Shown here one piece after another: positions 12,897 to 24,455 of a stretch of DNA of 64,000 nt (position 1 is the stretch's first letter; each line of letters starts with the position of its first letter). Position numbers and translations under genes: made by a program. Source of the stretch: Nymphaea colorata (lineage: Eukaryota > Streptophyta > Magnoliopsida > Nymphaeales > Nymphaeaceae); assembly GCF_008831285.2 (NCBI RefSeq), contig NC_045145.1:248001-312000 (forward strand). Direction: 5' to 3'. The notes beneath the pieces were generated by a model. That model ran no database searches and had not been told where the DNA came from. It worked only from the letters and a program-made list of their open reading frames with translations.

Positions 12897-14127
12897 GTCA
12901 AATGCTGGTGAAAGCTATGTGGCACCACCACAAGTGCGACAAAAGGTTGTGCACTTTAATTTCATATGTTCTTTGAAGGTTGTCCAAGCGCCTTCCCCTG
13001 TGTTTGAATGGCAAGAGTATGTCTGAGACAAAAGGTCGGTCATGCGTTCTTCTCCATCATTCAGGCATATAGCTCGACATACTTAACAGATTGAGCCTTC
13101 TCTAAATGAATAATTTTCTAAAGGGACTGGAGAATTCAAATGGAGTATGGGAAAAGCAGCGACACGTTCAAAATCATTCTGGTTAAGAGAAACAAATAAT
13201 TTTCTCCCGATCAGGATTCACCTGTATCGATCATTCTGATTATATGTCCCCATTGACCTGTGACATCGCAAGCTTTGCCTCCAGCTCACCGAACACAACT
13301 TGCAAGAATTCTCATGGACATGTCGTATGTGGTCTAAGAACTGGGTGAGGGAAAACCAATAGGATTAGGGATATCTCCAACATGAAATAGTGTGTCAGGT
13401 TATCTTCAGTTACAGATTCAGGAAATCCCCTGAGGACCAAGAAAAATAATTTACTGGACAATGTGTCCGCTCTTTCGTTGTGAGCATGGTAGCAAATCCT
13501 CTTAGGCAGTGCTTATACACATGAATTAATGACACCCGCGCACTGCCCTCACTGTACAATAAAATCATAGATTAAGTGATTCCTTTCTGAAGTTAATGAA
13601 ACAAGTACAAGCGACTTTCTTGCCATGGAATAACGGATGACAATAACTTCAGGTGGTTTGCATCCTCATAATTTTCTCCTTCAACTTCGTTGCTGCTACT
13701 CAATGTACTTCCCATGTATACAACATGTGCCTAGCTAGGAGATACACCCAATAAGCTAAAGGTTGGATACCAAAATGTCTACAATTTCTTTGGAAAAGAA
13801 AAATAGAATGTAGAAGAAAGCAATCTAATTCTCGGTAAACTCTTAAATTCATGGAAAAACTGGACTCAAAATTCATTTGGTTTTGGAAATGCTCAATTAC
13901 GCCCAACAATTCTATGAAATCTATTTCGATGGTCTTTTATCACAAGAACTTTATCAATATAATTCTTGTTATTAACAGATAGTAACAACTAAGAAGAGGT
14001 CAATAAATTTTAACTACTAATCATGGAGTATCATATCAAGTATACGTACCTTTGGCGCTTTACTTGAAGCCCCATGGAGGACAGAAGCAGAGACCAGGAA
14101 GAAGAGGAGCAGCCTGGTTTCTTCCAT

Positions 14128-17100
14128 GGGCGACGTCGAGATTAATGGTGTTCTTCCTCCTCCTGGAGGCCTTATTTGTAGCTGTGATCATGTGGGAAAA
14201 GGCCAAAACGAATTTGTGTGAGCTGTATGGAGTAGAACCTTGCTGTGGCCAAGTTAGAAAATTTGACTTATTGATGCTTTAGTCCTGGGGATCTTTTCTT
14301 TTTCTTTACTTTATTTCTTTTTTTTTCCTCATTTTATTTTTCAGGAGGATTAAGACAGTGGGCAGATATATTATTCCAACAAAGCATGCCTTGTCTTCCT
14401 TTTCTTCCCCATATATATGAAAGACTTACTTGACATTATGCCATGATCTTCAACCGGCTTGAACCATTGTGTTGCACACACACACACATGGGACCTAGAC
14501 TGGTTGAGACTGAAATAATCAGGTTTAGTTTAGTTGGGATATCAAATCAGGTTGTTACTGTTGTTTTCACAGAGATTGACCCATTAGGCAACAGATAGCT
14601 AAGAGAATAAAATGAATAGGAGTGTGTTTGATAAGAGGAACATTGTGTGCTTGTAAAATGTATTTCAAAAGCTTTATATTATTGTTTCAAAACACAATGT
14701 GTAATCATGTCTAATGTCTAATTGTTGACATTATGTTATGTTAACTTTTACGTCATGTTTTGAAAACGTATCCCAACAATACACAAAATTTGTGGCAATG
14801 TTGTNNNNNNNNNNNNNNNNNNNNNNNNNNNNNNNNNNNNNNNNNNNNNNNNNNNNNNNNNNNNNNNNNNNNNNNNNNNNNNNNNNNNNNNNNNNNNNNN
14901 NNNNCCAATTGCAACGTACTCAGCATGAGTTCATTCTTGGAAGTTTTCAAGAGGTTCCTTAATTACGTATCAATATATTTAAATTTGAACCTTAGTCATG
15001 AACCTATCTTTTGATCATGACATTTTGGACACATTTTTCCCGTCTTTTCAGTATTAAAAAAGATAAAAAACCAAAAACTTTAATTGGCTGATATAGGCGT
15101 TTAAGGCAAGAGTCCAGACTTGACTATCACGAGGTGAATTGTAAGCTTCAACATGAAATTGGTGAAATATTTATTTAACATAAAGACAAAAACTGAAGAA
15201 GAACTAATTAAAATGATAAGTAAGCATTAAATAACAGTGCCAAATTAAACACTGCCAGATAATATGAACGCTTGATTTCACTTGGGCCAAGTGCTATTTG
15301 AAGGAGGTTAGTTCAATAACTCATTAAACTCAAACTAATTAAACAAGCTTGGCCCAAACTAAATCAATTCAAATCATGAGCTGCTCGGTTCAACAAGAAC
15401 TCTGCATAGATAATTTTTTGGACCATGTACCTGAGTGGCAATAATTAACTAACAATGGAAAGAAGGGACCAGGTCCATGTGGATTTGTAAAAACTCATGC
15501 AACAACTACTTTGGTATTTACTCTTATCTCTGGAATGAGGAAAATGGTTGCAGGCACTCCAAATTTTCCCTTTCTAAAACCACAAGAAATTGAGTTATAA
15601 AAAATGTTGGGAATGTTACATTCATTTAAATGGAATTTCAAAAGAAGAAGAGCAATGTAAAAAATTGACATCTGAGTGAGTGCAGTCCAAATACAAATTT
15701 AGTGAGTGCAGTCCAAATACAAGAACAAGCTTCACCATAGAAATGTGAAGCTTAAGGAAGTCAGTAGTGTTCATTTATGAAATAATCCAGATTGATGCAA
15801 GCTTGATGAGGAGGTCGATCCAGACAAGAACTAATGCAGCAAAGGATCTTCAAACCTGTTATATTAATGCTAGTCCTGGAATCAGCTGATCCGACGGACT
15901 AATTGTAACAACTGTACAAATTGCATCGGTCAGTGCTACTGACTCGGCTTGTAATTAGCATGTTATTTAAATAATTAGAACACTAGAAAATAGACTTATT
16001 TTGAATTAATGTAGGGCATGCAGTGCTCATGATCAATAAAATATGTGTGGAGTTTGAAACAAATTTACAACCACTAAATACAAAACGTTTGTATGCTTTT
16101 TGGTTATGGACAACTACATACTACACACACACACATACATATATATATACACAAAGAAGTTCTTACCATCTTACTGGAAAAGCTTTGGGATGTGGAAGTT
16201 TGTATAAATTAAAGGGGTAAGAACTTAATTTTTACTACGATAACTTGTCCCTTGATCAGATAGAGTGATGCTTATTGTTCCTCACATTAAATGCCGTTGG
16301 AACTAAGGGTGCATTTCTTTCACCACAGATTTGAGACCCACAATGTTCTGAGATCACTAGGATTTCAAATATATGAATTTAAGCTTGAATACCCCCCATC
16401 CGACTTTATATCCATAGTTTTTTACATGTTACCTGATATAAAATCCATATTACTAAGATCCTTAATTTACTTATACTGAGGATCTTACAATGCAGACTCA
16501 GAAAAGAGGCCATCGAATGCTACCTAATCAAGTGTGACAACCAGAAGGAAAATTAGAGATCGATCCAGAGCTTCTGGTGCCAAAATATGCTACTTTAAAC
16601 ATTTCCCTGTCATCGGCCTAGACCATCTAAATATTGATGGGCTAGAACATTAATTGATAAATTGATGCCCCCCTCATAATGGTATTTTTGCTAGTAGTTG
16701 AGTGATTAAAATTTCTTGGGCCCCTACTAACTGCCACCAAATATGGAGTTAATACACGTCAAGCATTCCCTGTCCTATCTTGAACCGTTCTACATTATTC
16801 AAGTTGCCCTGATAGTTGAGTCAATTACTGGCAGGTTTTTTATGGGGAGCTCACAAGATTCATTAATTGATTTTATCATCTTCGGATCTAACTCAAACCA
16901 TAAGTCTGATCCAAACTTTGAATCATGACGTCTTTTTCATTGGATGATTTAAGGGAGGAATTAGAAAAACGGAAGAAAGAGTTGAAAACTGGCATAAAGA
17001 AAACATGATAGTGGAAATATACTAATGAAGTAAGGGCTACGTGGCCATGAGAACGCCATTAATGTGATCAGCCATGTCATGGTTGTGCAAGATTAACAAT

Positions 17101-17135
17101 TTTTTTTAAAAAAGACACCTTTTCTCAAAGAGAAT
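14128..17135. other. Intergenic between subtilase A and LRR-RLK A
   Basis: Just right of the subtilase start codon is a leader-like segment with TACAAATAAGG, a possible TATA element on the minus strand. A short CA microsatellite lies at about 14476-14488. The rest is AT-rich with no ORF I can support. ORFs spanning the gap are artefacts. Confidence 0.4.
14805..14904. other. Assembly gap, 100 N
   Basis: Exactly 100 Ns, a conventional placeholder for a gap of unknown size. Confidence 1.
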
Positions 17136-17143
17136 CTATAAAG
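17136..17143 (+). promoter_or_regulatory. Candidate TATA box of LRR-RLK A
   Basis: CTATAAAG lies about 65 bases upstream of the ATG at 17206. A start of transcription near 17170 would give a leader of under 40 bases. Position and sequence fit a plant TATA box, but the gene is dead, so activity is unknown. Confidence 0.4.
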
Positions 17144-20080
17144 GGGGCTTTGATTCCTTGTCATGGTTATGCAGGCACAGAAGTACCACCAACAACTTCG
17201 GCTGGTATGGCTGCAGCCAGTTTGTCACCTTTTCCCATAAGCTTTCTTCTGTGTTGCTTCCTTACCTTGACTATAGTGCTTGGCGAGGAAGAGGTATCAC
17301 CAGCTTTTGTTTCTCTAAGCAATGTGACCGATGAATTTGCATTGCTATCCTTCAAATCCCAGGTCACCAGAGACCCCTGCAATGTACTCTCAAACTGGAA
17401 CTCAAACATTTCCTTCTGCCAATGGAATGGAGTTTCATGCAGCCGTAGTTCACAAAGGGTTGTTCCTCTGAACCTCACCGACAAGGCACTTGAAGGTACC
17501 TTCTCCCCATACATCAACAATCTCTCCTTCTTGCAAGTTCTTCATCTTATCCTTGATTTTAGCTGCCTCCCTTAATTGAAAATACTTTCCATATGGGGAA
17601 ACCATTTTAAAGGGTTAATTCCACAAACACTGAGCCATTGTCAAGGTCTCCAAACACTGTCAGCAGGGGCAACCAATTCTATGGAAGCATCCCAAAGTTT
17701 CTAGGCAGTTTGTCAGAACTCAAGTACTTAAACATTGGTGGTAATAGGCTCACTGGCACCATTCCAGTTGCTTTGGGTAATCTCTCAATACTGGGGTGGT
17801 TTTTTATCAGTGAAAATCGGATACAGGGGAACATTCCTTCTAAGTTTGGAAGCCTAACCCACTTGATGGCCTTTAGAATGCAAAGGAACAATCTCACTGG
17901 TACACTGCCTGAGAGCTTGTTTACCTATCCGCTCATTGGGGTTTGAGTTTCATGACCAATCAACTAACAGGGCATCTCCCAAAAGATGCTGGCCGCTTCC
18001 TGCCCAATCTCCGATGACTCTATATGCATATAAATAATTTTGATGGCCCTCTCCCAGCTTCTCTTTCTAATGCTACAAGACTTCAAGTTCTTAGTGTAGA
18101 AAGCAATAAATTTAGTGCTCCGATACCATTAGAATAGGTAGTCTGTCACAACTCAAGTACCTTTCACTTGGGGGAAATATGTTGACCAATGTCCCTGGCA
18201 ACCGAGAGCTCTCCATTCTCACATCCTTCACTAGGTGTCGGATGCTAGAGGAACTTTATCTATCACAAAACCTTTTGAACGGCATTCTTCCTGCCTCTGT
18301 TGGAAACCTAACAGCCACCTTGTCGAAACTTGACCTTTTCTCTAATCAGATTGAAGGTACTATCCCATTAGCCCTAGCCAACTTGACCAAGTTAATTTCC
18401 TTAAAGTTGAGTTCCTACAAAATAAAAGGCTCATTACACCAAATATAGGACAGATGCACAGCTTATAGGTGTTGCTTCTTGACAACAATGCATTAGAAGG
18501 CCCAGTCCCACTATCATTCTACCAGTTGGTCCGCATGTATGCTCTTGATATTGGACACAACATGCTAATTGGGTCAATTTCAAGCTCTATAAACAATCTC
18601 ACTAGTTTGTAGAGGCTCTATCTAAGTTCAAACAATTTGTCATCAACACTACCGCCTGGTCTTTGTGAGTTGAAGGACTTGTGGGAGCTATACTTGCAGG
18701 ACAACTCCTTCACCGGTCACCTGCCATTGGGTATCGGGAATTTTATCATCATGGACCATATGGATATCTCTGCAAACAAGCTGAGTGGAGAATTGCCGGC
18801 ATCATTATCAAATCTCCAAATGCTAGAGTATTTGAATCTATCTCAGAACACATTTGATGGTCGCATTCCTGAACAACTTCATCACATGTTAAGCCTTGGC
18901 ACTATTGACCTTTCCCATAACAAGCTTTCTGGTGAGATACAAAATCATTGGAGAAACTTCAATACATCCAGGTCTTGGACTTGTCCTTCAATCTATTGGA
19001 AGGAGAGATTCCAAGTGGTGGAAAGTTGGCAAACTTTTATGTCGAGTCATTCCTAGGGAACTATGCACTATGTGGAGCTCCCAAATTCCAAGTCCCATTG
19101 TGCTTACACAAAACAGAGAGACAAAGTAAGAGCAATGTAGCTGAAGTCATTGTCGCTTGCACAATTGGAGGCTCAACACTTTTGGACATTGTTTGCACAC
19201 TCATCGGTATCTCATGCTATAGAAAGAAGCGGTTATTGAAACATCCCAATGACATTGAAAGGTTATGAGAAATTACACTTCCGATGATTTCTCACAGAGA
19301 GTTAGTTCATGGAACGAGCAACTTCAGTAATGCAAATTTTCTTGGGAAAGCTTTGGTTCAGTGTACAAAGGAATTCTAGCGGATCGAACGACAGTGGCTG
19401 TTAAGGTCCTTAATTTGTTATTTGAGGGAGCATCTAAAAGTTTTGACATCGAGTGCACTGTCATGTGCCAAATCAGGCACCGAAATCTCGTTAAAGTCAT
19501 TGTGTCTAGCTCTAGTAGAGATTTCAAGGCTTCAGTTCTCCAATACATGCCCCTTGGGGGCCTAGAAGTCTATCTAGATTCAGATGGCCATCACTTGAAT
19601 CTCGTTCAGAGATTGGATATCATGATAGATGTGGCTTGTGCTCTAGAATATCTTCACCATGGTTACTCGGAGACTATAGTTCATTGTGATCTGAAGCCAA
19701 GTAATGTGCTTCTAGATGAGAACATGACAGCATACGTCAGTGATTTTGGCATTGTAAAGATTCTAGTTGATCAGAATTATTCTACTCTTACAGCCACTCT
19801 GGGAACCACAGGGTACATTGCACCAGGTATGTATCTCTTTTTAATTTTGTCTTTTTATAAATTTTGTGTTTCACGAAGTGTGAGTATAATTGCCTGAACC
19901 ATTTCTTGAGTCAACGTGACCTCACTTTGAGTTCTTATATGTGTGTGTGCATGTGAACACATTCTCTTTCTCTTCAATTCACAGAGAAAGTGGAAGAGAG
20001 GGTGGGATCACATGGGAGGGGCTGGAGAGGTCATAAGGTGAGATAGAAAATACAAAGAGAGAGTGGGTGGGTTTGCCAGT

Positions 20081-20088
20081 CCTAGTTG

Positions 20089-20131
<43 letters not shown>

Positions 20132-20146
20132 ATATATATATATTCA
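20081..20146. repeat. CT/GT/AT compound microsatellite in intron A
   Basis: A run of CT dinucleotides passes into GT and then TA. The intron of pseudogene D has the homologous tract at 56378-56462, so the microsatellite predates the duplication. Confidence 0.9.
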
Positions 20147-20342
20147 TTCATTCATTCCTCTATTTATATTGAAATCAGCTGGCTAAGCTTTTTTTTTTAA
20201 TTTTGTATTGTTTAAAACATTGCAAAAAATGCATTGATGATAGTCAATGTTTTGGCAACCCTTTTTAGCATTGAGACCATTTTTAGGGTCACAAAATAAG
20301 AAAAGGAGTCATCCGTAACATAGGTAGCCCACTGATTTCAAC

Positions 20343-20355
20343 TATATATATATAT

Positions 20356-20396
<41 letters not shown>
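20343..20396. repeat. AT dinucleotide microsatellite
   Basis: About 26 TA/AT units interrupted once by GTTTA, inside intron A. It is absent at the matching place in pseudogene D. Confidence 0.9.
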
Positions 20397-20400
<4 letters not shown>

Positions 20401-20842
20401 GGTCTTGACTTACATGGTTTAGCTAATTTACTCTTTTGTGGTTTGCAATATAATATCAATAAATATATTAATTGATGTGCAACACCCATGATCCTTCTAA
20501 TCATCATGATTTGGTAGTTCACGCATAAAGACACACACAAGTGGTTCCTAGCTCAATAATGTAAAGGTCATTGACAAAATCTTTTACATGGACAATGCAT
20601 TCGTTATTTGTTTGGATTTTGGTGTTGCATGCTAGTCTTTACATTCATTTAAGAGAACCTTGAGAAAGGTCACAGGAGCATTAGAAGTAAGATGAGTTTA
20701 ATTAGGCCTTTATGTTGTGAAATCATTGCGCCAACCAACTAATGAAGGTCAACAAATCTCAAATGCCCCATAGAAAAAATTTGGATTTGTGTTTGAATTC
20801 TTTTAAGAGCACTTGAATATCATATATATAGGACATCAGTTC

Positions 20843-21160
20843 AAAATAGACTTGGGCAACGGCCAGCCCGGCTTGATAAGAACTGGGTTCGGGCCAGCCT
20901 GACGTCCGAAATCCGAGCCTAGGACTGGTGCGGTTACATAAAAATTATTTTTAAATATAAAATAATTTTTTTGGATATAAAATATATTTTAAATAACAAT
21001 ATATATTATTAATAAAATAAAATTAATATTTAAAAGTTATTGGGATGGATCAGACCCCCGTCGGGCTAACCCGGGTTGGCCCGATACATTATCGGGCGGG
21101 CTCAAACCTGGGCCCGGTCTGGTGGGGTACCCATTGGGTACCTGGCCGATAACTACGTTT
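20843..21160. mobile_element. MITE-like insertion in intron A, about 318 bp
   Basis: Pseudogene D reads CAGTTCTAAATCATAATC without interruption at 57145. In A the same string is split: AGTTC (20838-20842) precedes and AGTTC (21161-21165) follows the insert, extendable to AGTTC-A/T-AAAT with one mismatch. The ends contain TAGACTTGGGCAACGGCC and GGCCGATAACTA, a weak inverted pair starting TAG. The interior is rich in GGGCC/GGCCC. This is typical of small hAT-like non-autonomous elements, but the family is inferred. Confidence 0.65.
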
Positions 21161-22356
21161 AGTTCTAAATCATAATCTTGTATTCATTTTTAGATGTATA
21201 TATGAGAATACAACAAGAGAAAGGCAGGATTGGAGGTTCAATTCCTTAAGTCCATTAATTTCCAGGCCTCTTGCCCAAAACCAATTAGTGCAATTGTGTC
21301 ATAGATGAGCGTTAGCCAATTATATTATACTTGCTAATCATGTCTAATATTGTTGGATGGTTGAATTAGAATTTGGGATGGCTGGAAAGGTGTCAACCAA
21401 AGGTGATGTCTACAGCTTCGGAATTCTCCTCCTTGAGGTGTTTATAGGAAGAAAGCCTACTGAAGAACAGTTTGATGGGGATTTTAGCTTGAGGCAATGG
21501 GGGGCTGAAGCATTTCCTATTGCAATTTCAGATGTCATTGCTATGAATCAGCTGCTATGAATGAACTGCTGGTGATGATCATGGAGATTGGCTTGTCATG
21601 TTCAAGGGTGTCTCCAAATGAGAGAATGGACATGAAGGAAGTGGTTGTAGGGCTGAGAAGGATACGATAGAAGATAAGAATGATAGAAGGATAATTCAAA
21701 TATATTCATAGATACAATGGGATTTAATTCCAGGGCACCAGCCATTGGCAAAAATAGTTGGAGGTGGAAATGTAGTTTGATTGCTTTCATTGAGTGCTCT
21801 CACTTGCATTGCTCAATTACAGTTGCATATAGGATTTAATAAAGATATTCTTAATATGCTTGTGTGTTCTATTCCTAAGGCATTTGGGTGATCAATCTTG
21901 TAGAACAACTCGCACATTTCCAGTGCAAGTTACATGTAAGATGCTTGGAACTTTGTCCATTATTGAGGTTTGTGCCTTATTCTAAGTAAGGTCACCTCAA
22001 TAGCCAGAGTTAAGATAAATCCTCAGCACAATTTCTCAAACCTTTCAAAAAAATGCACAACAAGAAGAATGAACAAAAATACATAATTGCAGTAAGTTTT
22101 GGACTGAATTCTATTTTATCAAAAGAAGAGCCCTTGAATGACGAGGATGAGAGTTTTATGCTGTGAGCATCATGTGTTATTGGAGCATGCTATATGTGAT
22201 GGCCCTCTAACAAAGGAGCATGTGTTATGGACTTAAAATGATAAAAAGGACCAAATGACCCAGTTAGTTAAATAGGAGACCCTTCCCCGTACAAGTAAAA
22301 GTGAAACTTGGAAAATCTTTATTCTATTTCATAGGAAGTGAATCCACCATTGTTTA

Positions 22357-22590
22357 AAGGAAGCTTGCTGTTGTCTCAAAGAAAGTAATATCTTTAATCT
22401 TTTCAAGCATACAAAAATGCATGAAGCCAAACCCATGAACACGCCGATGGCCACATTCATAAAATTATTTGCTGGTCTCAGTTCGAAGTTCAAGGATGCT
22501 ACTTTATATTCAAGTATTGTGGGAGCATTGCAATATGTGTCCCTCGCCCAGCTTGACATTGCCTTCTGTGCAAATAAGGTTGTTTGCATC
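22357..22590 (+). mobile_element. Copia reverse-transcriptase C-terminal relic
   Basis: The plus strand reads LLLSQRK, then after two stops and a frame change KPMNTPMATFIKLFAGL and YSSIVGALQYVSLAQLDIAF, ending CANKV. This is the well-known end of the Ty1/Copia RT domain (…TPM…YRSIVGALQYLTLTRPDIAF…). No integrase, gag or LTR is attached. The same relic sits at 45150-45330 and 58816-58980, so it was in the ancestral unit. Confidence 0.85.
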
Positions 22591-22719
22591 CCAAAATTTG
22601 TTTAAGGAAGGTTGTGTTCATTTTCCATGCATTTCATATTCACCCAAACATTTTCAACCTATATGTGGTGTGGTATTTGGTAAAAAATTTAAAACTTTAT
22701 AAGGCAAAGGAAAGAAAAT

Positions 22720-23330
22720 CTTTTTAAAGGAAAGTATTTCATATACTTTTATCAAGACACTTAGAGAGAGTGAGATAAGGATTTTTCAGAGAGAGAAAAT
22801 ATAGATGGAGAAAAACTAGTAAAAGAGCAAGAGATTTTAAGGGAAAAATAAGGGAGAGAGAGAAACAAAAATTTATAAGTCAGTGGAACAAAATAAAGCG
22901 AGAAACTAGTAGAAGAGAAGGAGATTTTAGTTGAAAAGCTAGTAGAGGAGCAAGAGATTTTAAGATAAACGTGAGAGAGAGAGAGAGAGAGAGAGAGAGG
23001 AAGAGATAAATATTTTTAAGAGTAAAAAAACTAGTAGAAGAACAAAGGAATTTAAGAGAAAAATGAGTGCAAGAGGGAGAGAGATAAAGATTTTGAAGAG
23101 AAAGAAAATAAATAAAGAGAGAAAAAAATAGTAGAATAGCAAAAGATTTTAAGAAAAAATGAGAGAGAGAGAGAAATGTAAACATTTTTAAGGGAGAGAA
23201 AAGAAATAGAGAGTGGAAAATTTGTGAAGATAGATTTTAAGGGAATAATAAGAAAGATATAAAGATTCTAAGAGAAAAAAATGAGAAAGAGCGAAGAAAA
23301 CAAGGAATAAAAAATTATCTAACAACGAGA
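22720..23330 (+). repeat. Purine-rich (GA) tract, about 600 bp
   Basis: The plus strand is overwhelmingly A and G, built from words such as GAGAGAGA, AAAGATTTTAAG and AACTAGTAGAAGAG. The homologous tract at 45555-46165 has the same word set. Leu/Ser/Phe-rich minus-strand ORFs here are shadows of the tract. Confidence 0.85.
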
Positions 23331-23940
23331 TATTTTAAGCCCTCTTTTTTTATATCGAAATTAAAATTTATGAGATAATATTGAAAATTTTCAACTTCAA
23401 TATTTTTTTGCAAGCGAGAGAGGAACTTGTGCTTCAATCCCATAGGAAGATGCGCTTTTAAAGGTGGATCACTTCTTTAAGACTACAAATAGGATGATCA
23501 ATAGGAATTCTATCAAGGGAATGAGGATTTGAAGGATGTCAAAACTAATTGTAGCATTCCTGATTTGGACAATCCCCAACCTCAAAAAACAATATAAAAG
23601 AAAAAAAAATCCCACCACAAGCTCTCATAATCATAGTTCATCCATCTATCAATAGAAAAATCAACTGGCCATACATGCACATTATCTATTTGTAGAGATA
23701 TAACAAAGGCATACACTCAATGGAAGGTAAAAAATAAAATGAAAAAAAAAAAGAAAAAGAAAAAACATATCATGCCTATTTGAGTTGATGAAATAAACAA
23801 GACTTGACTTCAGTTGCTCATGGCTGTTGGCTCTAAATAAGAAATTTCAAGAGCTCTCTTACATGGCCATGGGGAGATGATGAAGGGAAGAGAAAGAAAA
23901 AATGAGACTACATGCCTCGCGATGGTATGTGCTGGGGTAA

Positions 23941-24439
23941 AAGATTACCCAACCTGACAAAACAAACTTGCTGGGCTGAGCTAAGCTAGGCTAGGCTGGC
24001 CCGACTTTGAGTCGGGTATTGGAGGCCTGATTCTGTTCAATATACACATTTAAACCCCACCTCTCCATTTTGTTTTTTTTTTCTTTCTCTCTCTCTAAAA
24101 TCTTTTTTTCCATAACGCTGACATTTGGCTTCCTTATTACATTGATTCTTTTTAAAAACTCTTTGGTGCATCCCCAAACATTTCTTAAAAACTAGTGATG
24201 TGTCGGCGAAGATTTTGAAGACATTAGAAAAGGAAACCTTTTAGTAATAAAAATTGACATCGAACCGGCTGCATGTCGGACAGAAGCATGATGGTCTGAC
24301 TCTGCCCAATAACTAAATGGGCCAGACTCAAACTGATAAGAAGACCTTCATGAATGCATAGAGTCAGATTTTATTGAGCATCAGACCAATCCCTCCCGAC
24401 CTGATGCGCAGCCCTACTAGCAGCATTAAAGGCGTTGTA
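23941..24439. mobile_element. Insertion flanked by 16-bp direct repeats
   Basis: GTATGTGCTGGGGTAA occurs at 23925-23940 and again, perfectly, at 24440-24455. The 499 bases between start with a G/C-rich block (GGCTAGGCTGGCCCGAC) and contain T-rich and CT runs. Their right part, read on the minus strand, contains TAGGGCTGCGCATCAGGTCG. The long direct repeat fits target-primed insertion, while the TAGGGCTG word fits a hAT-like element, possibly nested. The mechanism is unresolved. Confidence 0.55.
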
Positions 24440-24455
24440 GTATGTGCTGGGGTAA

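Larger units (their letters stand above)
8885..13221 (-). other. Expanded intron 4 of subtilase A with inserted repeats
   Basis: The intron between IDTG and IWPES should be short, as the next one is 74 bases. Here the donor (ACAG|GTGAATCC, 13221) and acceptor (CTGTTAG, 8885) lie 4.3 kb apart. Contents from the donor: about 780 bases also present in the inverted copy, a tRNA-like block, an LTR-like block (12048-12430), and then 9000-12040, which is unique in this window. Within that, 9720-11300 has the look of decayed LTR-retrotransposon DNA, but I found no coding motif. The ORFs at 9166-9714, 10195-10595 and 11288-11547 have no recognisable content. Confidence 0.6.
8421..14127 (-). pseudogene. 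Subtilisin-like serine protease (SBT) pseudogene A, multi-exon, 3'-truncated
   Basis: Plant subtilases are secreted S8 peptidases with a signal peptide, an I9 prodomain and an Asp-His-Ser catalytic domain. Exon 1 (14127-14050) encodes a 26-residue signal sequence (METHs start MEETRLLLFFLVSASVLHG) and ends at a GTACGT donor. Exon 2 (13730-13616) begins AHVVYMGST and contains NHLKLLSSVIP. Exon 3 (13551-13455) holds the prodomain core HVYKHCLRGFATMLTTKE. Exon 4 (13429-13222) has VFPHPVLRPHTT and the Asp motif IDTG. Exon 5 (8884-8788) has GIWPESPNF and KGTCMEGPN. Exon 6 (8713-8421) has the junction NCNRKVIDAWYYN and the His motif GHGSHTKSTAEG, then YCGLGQGVARGGSSTSRL. Intron phases join correctly, including IDTG|IWPES. 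Defects include a stop replacing Trp after HTTCP, a one-base loss in exon 3, a frameshift before IDTG and one after GHGSHT. The Ser region is missing: homology stops at the 271-bp repeat. The multi-exon form fits SBT3/4/5 rather than the intron-poor SBT1 group. Confidence 0.88.
12040..14470 (+). repeat. Inverted segmental duplication, left arm
   Basis: This stretch matches 28800-31135 in reverse complement over about 2.4 kb, covering the subtilase 5' exons, their introns, the tRNA-like block and the LTR-like end. The main difference is that the first exon, including the start codon and signal peptide, is present here and missing from the right arm. The outer ends are near 12048 (the CACCATGAGAAGATGGCA side) and 14470 (the ATGATCTTCAACCGGCTTGA side). 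Confidence 0.9.
17206..21670 (+). pseudogene. LRR receptor-like kinase (subfamily XII) pseudogene A
   Basis: Exon 1 (17206-19826) encodes a signal peptide (MAAASLSPFPISFLLCC...), an LRRNT_2 cap (DEFALLSFKSQV, then CNVLSNWNSNISFCQW), a run of LRRs of the form NxLxGxIP, a membrane segment around [19 protein letters not shown] and the kinase N-lobe. The catalytic loop [16 protein letters not shown] has Cys before Asp, so it was a non-RD kinase, as in pattern-recognition receptors. DFG is intact. The intron (19827-21369, GTATGT...TTAG) is phase 1 and splits the APE glutamate. Exon 2 (21370-21670) encodes EFGMAGKVSTKGDVYSFGIL and ends RRIR-stop. Defects: a frameshift and deletion after LRR 1 (about 17575), a frameshift at 17935, stops near 18017 and 18465, a stop at 19266 in the juxtamembrane region, a frameshift in the glycine loop (19347) and a deletion in exon 2 near 21540. 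The intron holds microsatellites and a MITE-like insertion. Confidence 0.93.
21671..23928 (+). repeat. Conserved 3' flank of LRR-RLK A
   Basis: From about 21900 this flank matches 44681-46900, and its first kilobase matches 57880-58980 downstream of pseudogene D. It is therefore part of the duplicated LRR-RLK unit. It carries a Copia relic and a purine-rich tract, listed separately, and otherwise no gene. Confidence 0.85.

Noticed and set aside
14052-14282. 76-codon plus-strand ORF with a hydrophobic stretch (VFFLLLEALFVAVIMW)
   Set aside because: It overlaps the minus-strand subtilase signal-peptide exon, and the frame is an antisense shadow.
14738-15014. ORFs spanning the N run
   Set aside because: They cross an assembly gap of unknown size.
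22880-23185. Leu/Ser/Phe-rich minus-strand ORFs suggesting membrane proteins
   Set aside because: Shadows of the purine-rich tract; the same occurs at 45782-46056.
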